NCBI GenBank assembly: GCA_965237765.1 | Contig: OZ250157.1 | Coordinates: forward strand, 2,604,001-2,668,000 | From: WTGJ01 sp965237765 | GTDB lineage: Bacteria > Chloroflexota > Anaerolineae > Aggregatilineales > Phototrophicaceae | Length of the DNA stretch: 64,000 nt | Direction of reading: 5' to 3' | Shown: positions 26,046-35,463 of the stretch, one piece after another | Layout of the letters: each line of letters opens with the position of its first letter | Numbering within the stretch: position 1 is the first letter of the stretch | Translations under genes and position numbers: made by a program | The notes under the pieces: generated by a model | Databases searched by the model: none | What the model was told of the DNA's origin: nothing | Seen by the model: only the letters and a program-made list of their open reading frames with translations

Positions 26046-26843
26046 TTGCCGCAACCAATGCAGCAGCGTCGTCATACCCGCAACATTTTCGCCTTGAGCG
26101 TGGCTCTCACCTTCCTGACGATGCTGCTCCTACTCAGCGCGGCCGGCTGGTTCACCGCCGATAATAGCACGGAACCCAGCGATTTCCCGCTAGCGAACGA
26201 AGCGGGTGATCCCCTTTTGGCGGTCGTTTCGGGCACACCAATCTTTGGCGACGAAATGGTCGCGAGTACGGGCCTGGCGATCGATCCGCCGCGCGCCTTG
26301 CCAGATTTCACGCTGCTCTCCCAGGAAGAACAGCAAGTGAGTCTGAGTGATTTCCGCGGGAAGCATGTCCTGCTCTTTTTCGGCTATACGAACTGTCCCG
26401 ATGTTTGCCCATTGACGTTGGATGGCTTCCGCCGCATACACTCTGATCTGGAGCCGGAACAACAGGAGCAACTCGCTTTCGTATTCATCAGCGTCGATGG
26501 CGCTCGTGATACACCACAACGGTTGCGGGAATACTTAGCGGCATTCGACGTGCCGGTTACCGCGCTATGGGGTGATGACGAAGAGATCGCCAGCGTCGGC
26601 GAACCTTATGGCCTGATCTGGCAAATCGTCGAGCCTAGCTCAGAGATGGCGATGAACTTGTCTGATGGGCACGAGCATCAGCATAAGATGGAAGATGATG
26701 GCTATCTCATCGACCACACTTCGTCACGCTTCCTCATCGATGCTAAAGGCCGGTTGATCCGCCGTTACTTATTCTCGCCCGACCCCGTCGCGTCGGCTGC
26801 CCTTATGCTCGCCGATTTGCGCCGTTTGCTGGCGGATGATTAA
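26046..26843 (+). CDS. SCO1/SenC-type copper chaperone
   Basis: Thioredoxin-fold protein that delivers copper to the CuA site of cytochrome c oxidase. 265 residues from TTG 26046 (GGGG 7 nt upstream); ATG 26058 is an alternative start. One TM anchor at about 14-35 places the domain outside the membrane. The copper-binding pair is CPDVC (Cys117, Cys121), and the third ligand is the His in IDHTSSRFLID. Between them lies an unusual Met/His-rich loop (MAMNLSDGHEHQHKM), which may bind extra copper. The presence of SCO suggests an aa3-type oxidase elsewhere. It converges on alr with both stops inside TTAA. Confidence 0.9.
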   Translation: MPQPMQQRRHTRNIFALSVALTFLTMLLLLSAAGWFTADNSTEPSDFPLANEAGDPLLAVVSGTPIFGDEMVASTGLAIDPPRALPDFTLLSQEEQQVSLSDFRGKHVLLFFGYTNCPDVCPLTLDGFRRIHSDLEPEQQEQLAFVFISVDGARDTPQRLREYLAAFDVPVTALWGDDEEIASVGEPYGLIWQIVEPSSEMAMNLSDGHEHQHKMEDDGYLIDHTSSRFLIDAKGRLIRRYLFSPDPVASAALMLADLRRLLADD

Positions 26844-27955
26844 TTGAAGTAACGTCGCGGTACGCGCGCGGAAATCGCTGTAACCACTTCATAGTTGATC
26901 GTGCCAAACCAACGAGCCAACGTTTTGGCGGAAATGCTAGCGTTTCCCTGCTTCCCAAGCAGAACTACCTCGTCGCCGGGCGCGACAGCAAGATCCTCAT
27001 GAATGCGAATCGCCGTTTTCTCCATGCTCACGTGACCGACGACCGGGCATTTACGACCGCACACGAGCACGTGTTGGGCAGCAGCCGGCGCGCGCCGATA
27101 GCCATCTGAATAACCTACCGGCAGGATGGCGATGCGCTGTGGCGAATCGGTGAAATACGCGCGCCCATAACCCACCGAATGACCAGCCGGTAGCGCCTTT
27201 ACTTGTGCAATCACCGTCTTCCAGCTCAACGCCGGGCGAAAGGAATCGCCCAAGGGCGCGGCCGGCGTTGACTCCAGGCCATATAGAGCAATTCCTATAC
27301 GCAGCAGGTTGCCGATTTGTGGTCCGCCACCCAGACTGCCCGCCGAATTTGCCGCGTGGATGTAAGAGAACGAAACGCCCATCGCGGCTGCTTGAGCCAA
27401 TACCCTTTCAAAAAGCGCGATTTGCCACGTGGTGAAATCGTCATCCTCGGCGGCGCTTGCAAAATGGGTGTAGATACCAGTTGCGGCGAGACGCTCGCTC
27501 TCACGGAGGGCCTGAATGGCGACCACTGCTTCGTTAGCTAGAACGCCCATCCTGCCCATACCGGTATCGACCTTCAGGTGGACTCGCAAACGCTTGCCAG
27601 CTGGCATCGCTGCTTCGTAAGCGGCGATGGTTGTCAGATCGAACGCTGTGAGCGCAATGCCGGCCTCGCCGGCGGTCGGCGCATATTCCGCTGGGCAATA
27701 TCCGAGCACGAGGATTTCCCGCCGAATACCCGCGGCGCGCAGGGCCAGCGCCTCTTCTAACGCCGCAACTGCTAGCTGATCTGCGCCGCCGGCCAACGCG
27801 CGCTCCGCCGCCAGCACAGCGCCATGACCATAGCCATCCGCCTTGACGACGGCGAGCCATGTTCGCTCTGGGCCGGCACGCTTCGTAATGGCGCGCGCGT
27901 TTTCCTCGATGGCCGCCAGGTCAATTTCCAGCCAGCAGCGAGTCGCAACTTCCAT
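26840..27955 (-). CDS. alr: Alanine racemase
   Basis: PLP enzyme making D-alanine for peptidoglycan. 371 residues; the PLP lysine is Lys38 in VVKADGYGHG, with HLKVDTGMGRMG and VGYSDGYRR typical of the family. Start at ATG 27955. Its predicted -10 (TATACT, minus strand, 27995-28000) overlaps that of tgt on the other strand, giving alr a leader of about 33 nt. Confidence 0.95.
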   Translation of the reverse strand: MEVATRCWLEIDLAAIEENARAITKRAGPERTWLAVVKADGYGHGAVLAAERALAGGADQLAVAALEEALALRAAGIRREILVLGYCPAEYAPTAGEAGIALTAFDLTTIAAYEAAMPAGKRLRVHLKVDTGMGRMGVLANEAVVAIQALRESERLAATGIYTHFASAAEDDDFTTWQIALFERVLAQAAAMGVSFSYIHAANSAGSLGGGPQIGNLLRIGIALYGLESTPAAPLGDSFRPALSWKTVIAQVKALPAGHSVGYGRAYFTDSPQRIAILPVGYSDGYRRAPAAAQHVLVCGRKCPVVGHVSMEKTAIRIHEDLAVAPGDEVVLLGKQGNASISAKTLARWFGTINYEVVTAISARVPRRYFN

Positions 27956-27994
27956 CTACCGAGCCATCCAGCGCATCTTCCCCATCCGTAGGCC

Positions 27995-28002
27995 AGTATA
28001 AT
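27995..28002. promoter_or_regulatory. Overlapping back-to-back -10 hexamers for alr (-) and tgt (+)
   Basis: On + TATAAT at 27997-28002; on - TATACT at 28000-27995. The hexamers share four bases. The + start would fall at about 28009-28010, the tgt ATG itself. The - start would be near 27988. No clear -35 element on either side. Confidence 0.5.
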
Positions 28003-28009
28003 CCATGCT

Positions 28010-29134
28010 ATGGCTGCGAACGCCGACGAACGCTTCTCGCTAATCGCCCGCGATGGCCACGCGCGCGCGGGTGAGTTGTGCACGCCCCATGGCATCATCC
28101 CGACGCCCGTCTTCGCGCCGGTGGGCACGCTGGGCACAGTCAAGGCATTGACGGCGCGACAGCTGCGCGAGGATATCGGTGCCTCGCTCTTATTGGCGAA
28201 TTGCTACCACCTGGAGCTGCGCCCCGGGGCCGAGCTCGTCGCGCAACTCGGTGGCCTACACGAATTCATGGCCTGGCCGGGTCCGATTCTCACAGATTCT
28301 GGCGGCTTCCAAGTATTCAGTCTGGCCAAAGAAGCGAATATAGATGATGACGGCGTAACTTTCCGTAGCCATATTGACGGCAGCCCGCGACGACTGACAC
28401 CGGCGCGATCCATCCGCATACAGCAACAACTCGGCGCCGATATCATCTTGTGTCTTGACGAATGTTGCGTGCCGAACGATCGGCTCGTCGTAGAGCGGGC
28501 GCTGGGGCGGACCACAAGCTGGGCGCGCGTCTGCCGCGAAACACATCCGGATGACGGTCAGCAGGCGCTCTTTGGCATCGTCCAGGGTGGCATATACGCT
28601 GATCTGCGCGAACGTTCAGCGCGTGAGCTGCAGGCGATAGATTTCTCTGGCTACGCTGTTGGTGGCCTGGCTGTCGGTGAGAGCAAAGCGGAAATGCATC
28701 AGGCGCTGGATGTGACCTTGCCGTTGTTGCCGCTGGAAAAACCGCGCTATCTGATGGGAGTAGGTTCGCCTGAAGACTTGGTGGAAGGCGTGCACCGCGG
28801 CGTCGATATCTTCGATTGCGTGCTGCCGACTCGTGTGGCGCGCCACGGATCAGCGCTCACGCGTTTCGGTCGGTTGAACTTGCGAAATCAGGAATTCCGC
28901 GCCGACGAGCGCCCTATCGCAGACGAATGCGAATGCTTTACCTGCAAGCAACACAGCCGCGCTTACCTACGCCACCTCATCGTCACGCGCGAGCTACTGG
29001 CGCATACCCTGCTCAGCCTCCATAACCTGCATACCCTCATCCAACACATGGCGGCGATGCGGCGAGCCATTCTAGCGGGCGAATTTGAGCGCTATGCGCG
29101 CATGTTCCTGCGGGATTATCTGGGTGCAGGATAA
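28010..29134 (+). CDS. tgt: tRNA-guanine transglycosylase (queuine tRNA-ribosyltransferase)
   Basis: Exchanges guanine 34 of GUN tRNAs for preQ1, on the way to queuosine. 374 residues, normal size. Asp96 in LTDSGGFQVFSL is the conserved base-recognition Asp, the nucleophile Asp lies in FDCVLPTR, and the zinc site is CECFTC followed by His. ATG 28010 lies 7 nt after a TATAAT, so the mRNA may be leaderless; no ribosome site is visible. QueG of the same pathway is encoded 7 kb away. Confidence 0.96.
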   Translation: MAANADERFSLIARDGHARAGELCTPHGIIPTPVFAPVGTLGTVKALTARQLREDIGASLLLANCYHLELRPGAELVAQLGGLHEFMAWPGPILTDSGGFQVFSLAKEANIDDDGVTFRSHIDGSPRRLTPARSIRIQQQLGADIILCLDECCVPNDRLVVERALGRTTSWARVCRETHPDDGQQALFGIVQGGIYADLRERSARELQAIDFSGYAVGGLAVGESKAEMHQALDVTLPLLPLEKPRYLMGVGSPEDLVEGVHRGVDIFDCVLPTRVARHGSALTRFGRLNLRNQEFRADERPIADECECFTCKQHSRAYLRHLIVTRELLAHTLLSLHNLHTLIQHMAAMRRAILAGEFERYARMFLRDYLGAG

Positions 29135-29162
29135 CACTTGACGCTCAAATGTACTAGAATAG

Positions 29163-32099
29163 ATGCTGAACAAACTCACGAAACGGAATGCAATCGTGCA
29201 AGAGCACATCGTCGTTCGGGGCGCGCGCGAACACAACCTCAAGAACATCGATGTCGATATCCCGCGCAACCAGCTCGTCGTCATCACCGGCCTTTCAGGC
29301 TCAGGAAAATCCTCGCTCGCCTTCGATACTATCTTTGCCGAAGGGCAACGACGCTATGTCGAGAGCCTGAGCGCCTACGCACGCCAATTCCTCGGGCAAA
29401 TGGAGAAGCCCGATGTTGACCAGATCGAAGGATTAAGCCCTGCCGTCTCTATCGACCAAAAAGGCGTCAGCAAGAATCCACGCTCGACCGTCGGCACCGT
29501 CACCGAGATTTACGATTACCTCCGCCTGCTATATGCGCGTATCGGCGTCCCCCATTGTCCGACCTGCGGCGTCGTAGTCGCCGCGCAGAGCGCGCAACAG
29601 ATGATCGACGAGGCGCTGCAATTACCGGAGGAAACGCGCCTGCAAATCTTGGCGCCAGTCGTGCGCGATAAGAAGGGCCACCACGAGAAAATAATCGCCG
29701 CGCTGCGTGATGGCGGCTACGTCCGAGCCCGCATCGATGGCGAAGCGCGTTCGTTGGATGAAGAGATTGAGCTCGATCGCTACGTGGTGCACAACATCGA
29801 AGCCATCGTTGACCGTTTGGTCGCCCGCAGCCGCGATGACGAAGAATTCTCTGAATACGAAACTCGCCTGACGGATGCCATCGAAACCGCCTTGGAACTC
29901 GGCGATGGCACGCTCATCATCCAGGCCAATACCTCCGATGGACAGTTGCGGGACATCCTCTTCAGCGAACAGCTTGCCTGCCCGCACGGACACGGCTCTT
30001 TCCCGGAGCTGGAGCCGCGCATCTTCAGCTTCAACACGCCGCGCGGCGCCTGTGAACGTTGCCAAGGTCTTGGCTTTCAGTTGGAATTGGACCCCGATAT
30101 CATCATCCCTGACCGCTCGCGCAGCCTGAATGAAGGGGCCATCCAGGCCAACGGCTGGTCGGTCGAAGATCAGCGCGGCTGGACCTATAACATCCTTCGC
30201 GCACTCGCTGAATACGGTCAGTTTTCGTTGGATACGCCCTTCGAAGAATTAACGGAAGAGCAACAGCAAACCGTCCTCTGGGGTATCCGCGACAACACGC
30301 GCCTTGAAATCATCTATTCCGATAGTCAGGGCGTCGAGCGAGGCTACGGGGCACGCTATGAAGGCGTGATGAACAACCTACTGCGCCGCTACGAGCAGAC
30401 CGAATCCGACGCCATCCGCATGATCATCGAAGCCTATATGACGAAGGTAATTTGCCCCGCCTGTGAAGGCAAGCGCTTGTGTGCGGAGGCGCTCGCCGTG
30501 AGTGTGGCCGATACTAGTATCTACGACGTCACGCAGCTGCCCGTCAAGAATTTGCGCGCATGGGTCGATCGGCTGCGCGGTGATGTGGAAAGCGGTAGTG
30601 AGCTCGCTGCGCGCGAATTGCAAATCGGCGCACAGATCTTGAAAGAAATCAATGCGCGGGTGCGCTTCCTGAACGATGTCGGCCTCGGCTATCTCTCGCT
30701 GGCCCGCAGCGCCAGCTCGCTCAGCGGCGGCGAAGCGCAGCGCATCCGCCTGGCCACGCAAATCGGTAGTCGGTTGACCGGCGTGCTTTACGTTTTGGAT
30801 GAGCCTTCCATTGGCCTCCACCAACGCGATAACGCCCGCCTCATCCAGACCTTGAAGGACCTGCGCGATCTGGGGAATACTGTCCTGGTCGTGGAGCACG
30901 ATGAAGAAATGATGCGCAGCGCCGATTGGCTGATCGATATGGGACCTGGCGCTGGTGAACATGGCGGCGAAATCGTCGCCTGCGGCACACCATCTACGCT
31001 AATGGAGGTAATTGGCAGCCTGACTGGAGATTATCTCTCTGGCCGCTTTCAGATCGCGATGCCCGACGCACGACGCAATGGGAATGGCGCCTCGTTGCGG
31101 CTTCTCGGAGCGCGGGCGAATAACTTGAAACGCATCGACGTCGATATCCCACTCGGCAAGCTGATTTGCATCAGCGGTGTCAGCGGTAGCGGCAAGAGCA
31201 CCCTTCTCCTGGATGTGCTCTACCGCGGTCTGGTGCAACGTTTGCACGGCAGCCGTGAACGCCCCGGCGCGCATGATGATATTGAGGGTGTCGAGCAGAT
31301 CGATAAGGTCATCCATATCGACCAGAGCCCCATCGGCCGCACACCGCGCAGCAACCCCAGCACTTACACGAAGATGTTCGATGAAATCCGCCGCCTATTC
31401 GCCGAATTGCCCGAGAGCAAGATCCGCGGCTATAAAGCCGGGCGCTACAGCTTCAATGTCAAAGGCGGTCGCTGTGAGCATTGCCAGGGCCAGGGGCAAA
31501 TCAAGATCGAGATGCAATTCATGCCCGATATCTTCGTGCAATGCGATGTCTGCAGCGGCACACGCTACAACCGGGAGACGTTGCAAGTGCGCTTCAAAGA
31601 CCAGAACATCGCCGGCGTATTGCAGTTGACCGTGAGCGAAGCATTGGAATGTTTCGCCAACATCCCGCGCATCGTGAATAAGCTGATGACGCTGGAAGCT
31701 GTCGGCCTCGGGTATATTCGGCTCGGACAACCGGCCAACACGCTCAGCGGCGGCGAGGCACAGCGAGTAAAACTCAGCCGCGAGCTCAGCAAGCGCGCAA
31801 CCGGGCAAACGCTCTATATTCTGGACGAGCCATCGACTGGTTTGCACGCGGCCGATGTGAGCAAGTTGATCGATGTCCTGCAACAGCTGGTTGATCAGGG
31901 TAACACTGTCGTCATCATCGAGCACAATTTGGATATCCTGAAGGTGGCAGATCACATCATCGATATGGGCCCGGAAGGTGGCGACGCCGGTGGGGAAATC
32001 CTCGTCGTGGGAACGCCGGAGCAGATCGCTGCGCATGAAGGCAGCTACACTGCGCGCTACTTGGGGCCGATGATTGGCACAAATGGAGCAATCCTATGA
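29163..32099 (+). CDS. uvrA: Excinuclease ABC subunit A
   Basis: DNA-damage sensor ATPase of nucleotide excision repair. 978 residues with two ABC modules: Walker A GLSGSGKSS (43-51) and GVSGSGKST, and signature LSGGEAQRI and LSGGEAQRV. Its zinc fingers show as CPTC, CERCQG, CPACEG and CEHCQG...CDVCSG. Start is uncertain: ATG 29163 (used here) or GTG 29196, which matches the usual N-terminus better and has GGA at a suitable distance. The stop overlaps the copA ATG (ATGA). Confidence 0.96.
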   Translation: MLNKLTKRNAIVQEHIVVRGAREHNLKNIDVDIPRNQLVVITGLSGSGKSSLAFDTIFAEGQRRYVESLSAYARQFLGQMEKPDVDQIEGLSPAVSIDQKGVSKNPRSTVGTVTEIYDYLRLLYARIGVPHCPTCGVVVAAQSAQQMIDEALQLPEETRLQILAPVVRDKKGHHEKIIAALRDGGYVRARIDGEARSLDEEIELDRYVVHNIEAIVDRLVARSRDDEEFSEYETRLTDAIETALELGDGTLIIQANTSDGQLRDILFSEQLACPHGHGSFPELEPRIFSFNTPRGACERCQGLGFQLELDPDIIIPDRSRSLNEGAIQANGWSVEDQRGWTYNILRALAEYGQFSLDTPFEELTEEQQQTVLWGIRDNTRLEIIYSDSQGVERGYGARYEGVMNNLLRRYEQTESDAIRMIIEAYMTKVICPACEGKRLCAEALAVSVADTSIYDVTQLPVKNLRAWVDRLRGDVESGSELAARELQIGAQILKEINARVRFLNDVGLGYLSLARSASSLSGGEAQRIRLATQIGSRLTGVLYVLDEPSIGLHQRDNARLIQTLKDLRDLGNTVLVVEHDEEMMRSADWLIDMGPGAGEHGGEIVACGTPSTLMEVIGSLTGDYLSGRFQIAMPDARRNGNGASLRLLGARANNLKRIDVDIPLGKLICISGVSGSGKSTLLLDVLYRGLVQRLHGSRERPGAHDDIEGVEQIDKVIHIDQSPIGRTPRSNPSTYTKMFDEIRRLFAELPESKIRGYKAGRYSFNVKGGRCEHCQGQGQIKIEMQFMPDIFVQCDVCSGTRYNRETLQVRFKDQNIAGVLQLTVSEALECFANIPRIVNKLMTLEAVGLGYIRLGQPANTLSGGEAQRVKLSRELSKRATGQTLYILDEPSTGLHAADVSKLIDVLQQLVDQGNTVVIIEHNLDILKVADHIIDMGPEGGDAGGEILVVGTPEQIAAHEGSYTARYLGPMIGTNGAIL

Positions 32100-34525
32100 A
32101 GATGATCGAGTTACCCATCCGTGGCATGCATTGTGCTGGCTGCGTGAACACCGTGGAGAAATCGCTGGCGCGCGTGGCGGGCGTCGATACCGTTCACGTC
32201 AACCTGGCCAACGAGCGTGCGACTGTCCACCTCGCCGACGAGGGCCTGCCATTGAGCGCGCTCGTGGATGGTGTCGAGGCAGCCGGTTACGGCGTGTTGC
32301 TGGAAGAGAACAGCTATCCTTTCTTGCCCAATGGCGGCAACGAAGAAGACATCCGATTATCCCTCACGAGCTTGCCCGGCGTCCACCGTGTAGAAATCGA
32401 CAACTCGCAAGGCTTGGTCGTCATCACTGCCCTGCCGGGCCAAGCCGATCGCGAACGCCTGCGTCAGGCCTTGATCGATAACGGCGCTCAGCTCATTCCG
32501 GAAGATACCCCTGTTGAAACGGAAACCTCCGGCGAAGCCGAGAGCCGCGCCCGCGAAGCAGAAAGCGCCAAACAATGGCGCCTTTTGCGTTTTGGCATCT
32601 TCTTCAGCCTGCCGCTCGTCATCTTGAGCATGTTGCGGCACGCGCTGATGCCGGTGCTAAGCGCTGATTTGCTAATCGCTGAGCAGTTCCTTTTCTTCGC
32701 GCTTGCGACGCCAGTCCAGCTCGTGCTTGGGCGGCAATACCTGCGCGGCGCCCTGATTTCGCTGCGCAACCGCAGCGCGAATATGGACGTTCTGGTCGCG
32801 CTCGGCTCTTACGTCGCTTATGGTTATAGTGTCATCGTCAGTCTCGGCATCCTCTTCGGTTATTCGGAGCTGGTCGGTGAGCGAGAATATTATGAGACCG
32901 CGGCCGCCATCCTCACGCTCATCACGCTGGGGAAATTGCTGGAAGCGCGTGCGCGCGGCCGAACCAGCGCTGCCATCCAGCGCCTCTTGCGCCTTGCGCC
33001 CCTGACTGCCTGGTTGCTCGTTAATGACAAGAGCGAAGAAGTGCCTATCACAAGAATCCAAGCCGGTGATCACTTGATCGTCCCCCCGGGGGCAAAGGTG
33101 CCGGTCGATGGTGAGGTACTCGAAGGCGCTTCCACGGTTGATCAATCGGCCTTCACCGGGGAAAGCATGCCGGTCGAAATCGAAATTGGCAGCGATGTAA
33201 TTGGCGGCACGGTAAACCAATTTGGCCGCCTCGTGATTCGCGCGACGCGCGTCGGTGAAGAGAGCGCGTTGGCGCAGCTCATCCGCCTGGTTGAGCAGGC
33301 ACAAGCGAGCAAACCACCCATCCAGCGCATCGCCGATCGCATCGCCAGCATCTTCGTGCCCGCTGTGCTCGCCCTCGCCGCGATTACACTGCTGGTCTGG
33401 CTAATCGCAGCGGCGCCGTTGAACGTCGCGCTCATTCACACGATCGCCGTCCTGGTCATCGCCTGCCCTTGTGCCCTCGGGCTGGCAACCCCAACAGCAA
33501 CGATGGTCGGCATCGGCCTGGGCGCGGAACACGGGGTGCTCTTCCGCAATAGCGCTTCGCTGGAGCTGGCGGAGCGCGTCTCGACGATTGCCTTCGATAA
33601 GACTGGAACCATCACGCACGGCAATCCGCGCGTCGTGGCCATCATCCCGAGCGCAGGCACTGATGTGGAGCGCCTGCGTTATCTCGCTGCGAGCGCCTCA
33701 TTAGACAGTGAACATCCGCTCGCGCGCGCCCTCGTCGCTGCAGCGGAAGAAGCGGGCCAATCGCTCGCGCAACCGAGCGAAGTCACCGCCCGGGCCGGTC
33801 TTGGTATACGCGCTCGGGTGGGTGATGCCCTGGTGCAGCTGGGAAACGTGGCCTACTTGCGCGAGAACGAAATCGATTGTTCTGCGTTGGCGAATGATAT
33901 CCAACAGTTGCAGGAACGTGGCGCGAGCATCGTTATCGTCGCCGAAAATGGCCTGGCGCTTGGCGTCTACGGCATCGCGGATACGGTCCGGGAGAATGCG
34001 GCGACGACCATCGCCCAACTGAATGCGCGTGGTCTACAGACTGTGCTCATCAGCGGCGATAACGAAGCTGCTTCCCGCGCGATTGGTGCTGAAGCAGGTG
34101 TGCAACAGGTAATTGCGGACGTTTTGCCGGCGGGAAAGACGACGGCCATCCAGAAATTGCAGCGGGATGGTCGCAAGGTGGCCATGGTGGGCGATGGCAT
34201 CAACGACGCGCCGGCCTTGGCGCAAGCGGATATCGGTATCGCCTTGAGCACCGGTACCGATATTGCGATCGAAGCGGCCGATATTACCCTGATGAGCAGC
34301 GATTTGCGGCACGTATTGAGCGCATTGGCTATCAGCCGCCTGACGATGCGCGCCATCTACCAAAACCTTTTTTGGGCGTTCATCTACAACCTGATCCTAT
34401 TGCCCGTCGCGATGTTGGGCTTGCTGCAGCCGGCGTTCGCCGCCGCGGCGATGGCCAGCTCGTCGCTGTTTGTCGTCGGCAATTCCTTACGCATTCAGCG
34501 ACAAGCGCGGTTAGATCTAAACTGA
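32096..34525 (+). CDS. copA: Copper-exporting P1B-type ATPase
   Basis: 809-residue heavy-metal P-type ATPase. The N-terminal HMA domain has CAGC (Cys13, Cys16). A second HMA-like segment (about 78-145) lacks its Cys pair. Membrane part with the Cu(I) motif CPC (Cys457, Cys459), actuator FTGES, phosphorylated Asp501 in DKTGT, SEHPLARAL and GDGINDAPAL. The motif set indicates Cu(I) export rather than zinc or cadmium. It is coupled to uvrA by ATGA and to the GDPD gene by TGATG. The operon link to uvrA is not obviously functional. Confidence 0.94.
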   Translation: MKMIELPIRGMHCAGCVNTVEKSLARVAGVDTVHVNLANERATVHLADEGLPLSALVDGVEAAGYGVLLEENSYPFLPNGGNEEDIRLSLTSLPGVHRVEIDNSQGLVVITALPGQADRERLRQALIDNGAQLIPEDTPVETETSGEAESRAREAESAKQWRLLRFGIFFSLPLVILSMLRHALMPVLSADLLIAEQFLFFALATPVQLVLGRQYLRGALISLRNRSANMDVLVALGSYVAYGYSVIVSLGILFGYSELVGEREYYETAAAILTLITLGKLLEARARGRTSAAIQRLLRLAPLTAWLLVNDKSEEVPITRIQAGDHLIVPPGAKVPVDGEVLEGASTVDQSAFTGESMPVEIEIGSDVIGGTVNQFGRLVIRATRVGEESALAQLIRLVEQAQASKPPIQRIADRIASIFVPAVLALAAITLLVWLIAAAPLNVALIHTIAVLVIACPCALGLATPTATMVGIGLGAEHGVLFRNSASLELAERVSTIAFDKTGTITHGNPRVVAIIPSAGTDVERLRYLAASASLDSEHPLARALVAAAEEAGQSLAQPSEVTARAGLGIRARVGDALVQLGNVAYLRENEIDCSALANDIQQLQERGASIVIVAENGLALGVYGIADTVRENAATTIAQLNARGLQTVLISGDNEAASRAIGAEAGVQQVIADVLPAGKTTAIQKLQRDGRKVAMVGDGINDAPALAQADIGIALSTGTDIAIEAADITLMSSDLRHVLSALAISRLTMRAIYQNLFWAFIYNLILLPVAMLGLLQPAFAAAAMASSSLFVVGNSLRIQRQARLDLN

Positions 34526-35463
34526 TGAAATTCCTGCGCATCCTGCTCCGTTTGCTCGTCGCGCTCATAATTATCGCTGCGGTAGTTTATGGATATTTTG
34601 CCATGACCTTCACACCGACCCCAACGCATCCGTATCACCAGGGCCTAGAGCGAACGCTCGTCATCGCCCACCGCGGCGGCAAGGGAGAACGCCCGGAAAA
34701 CACGATGCTTGCCTTCGAATATGCGCGGGGAATCGGAGCCGACGCGCTCGAATTGGATGTGCACATGACCAGCGATGGCGTGCTCGTCGTCATCCATGAT
34801 GAGACCGTCAACCGCACGACCGACGGTATCGGCCTCGTCCACGAACTTAGCTATGCTGATTTGAGCGCGTTAGATGCGGGCTATCGTTACGAAGAGAGCG
34901 TTTCGAATGGTGGCGAAACAAGCCATCCGTACCGCGGTTCTGGATTGCGCATCCCGATGCTTGATGAAGTGTTATCAGAATTCGCATCGCTACGCTTACT
35001 GATCGAAATCAAACCGAAAAGCAGCGAAGTAGCTAACGCGCTCTGTGATGCCATCCGCGCGCATGGAATGACGGAGCGTGTCCTTGTCTCTTCCTTCCTG
35101 GAACAGCCGCTTTACGATTTCCGCAGCGCTTGCCCTAAAGTCGCCACCGGAGCGACAGAAAGCGAAGCCCTGCTCTTCTTTGCACTCAATCGGCTCGGGT
35201 TGGACCGCGCCGCGCGCCCGGCTTTCGCCTCCTTTGCTCTCCCCCTGACTTATAATGTCGCGCCAATCGGAGAGGTGAACGTCATCAGCGAACGCTTCCT
35301 GCGCGGCGCCTCGCTGCACAATATTCCAATCGATGTGTGGACCATCAACGACGAAACGGAAATGCGTCGCCTGCTCGCACAGGGCGTGTCCGGCATCATC
35401 ACCGATTATCCATCACGATTGCTTGAGATACGTGAAAGTTTCGTGGCTGAATCAATCCAATAA
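34525..35463 (+). CDS. Glycerophosphodiester phosphodiesterase, membrane-anchored
   Basis: Hydrolyses glycerophosphodiesters to glycerol-3-phosphate and an alcohol. 312 residues from ATG 34525, which shares its A with the copA TGA; the frame is open upstream only inside copA. An N-terminal TM (residues about 5-27) suggests an extracytoplasmic catalytic domain. GDPD motif: AHRGGKGERPENT, then ELDVHMTSDGVLVVIHD with the metal-binding Glu/Asp and catalytic His; C-terminal VDVWTIND-like segment is present. It overlaps the end of queG by 12 nt. Confidence 0.9.
   Translation: MKFLRILLRLLVALIIIAAVVYGYFAMTFTPTPTHPYHQGLERTLVIAHRGGKGERPENTMLAFEYARGIGADALELDVHMTSDGVLVVIHDETVNRTTDGIGLVHELSYADLSALDAGYRYEESVSNGGETSHPYRGSGLRIPMLDEVLSEFASLRLLIEIKPKSSEVANALCDAIRAHGMTERVLVSSFLEQPLYDFRSACPKVATGATESEALLFFALNRLGLDRAARPAFASFALPLTYNVAPIGEVNVISERFLRGASLHNIPIDVWTINDETEMRRLLAQGVSGIITDYPSRLLEIRESFVAESIQ

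Noticed and set aside
29138..29160. TTGACG and TAGAAT as a uvrA promoter
   Set aside because: The spacer is only 11 nt, too short for sigma70; kept only as a remark on the uncertain uvrA start.
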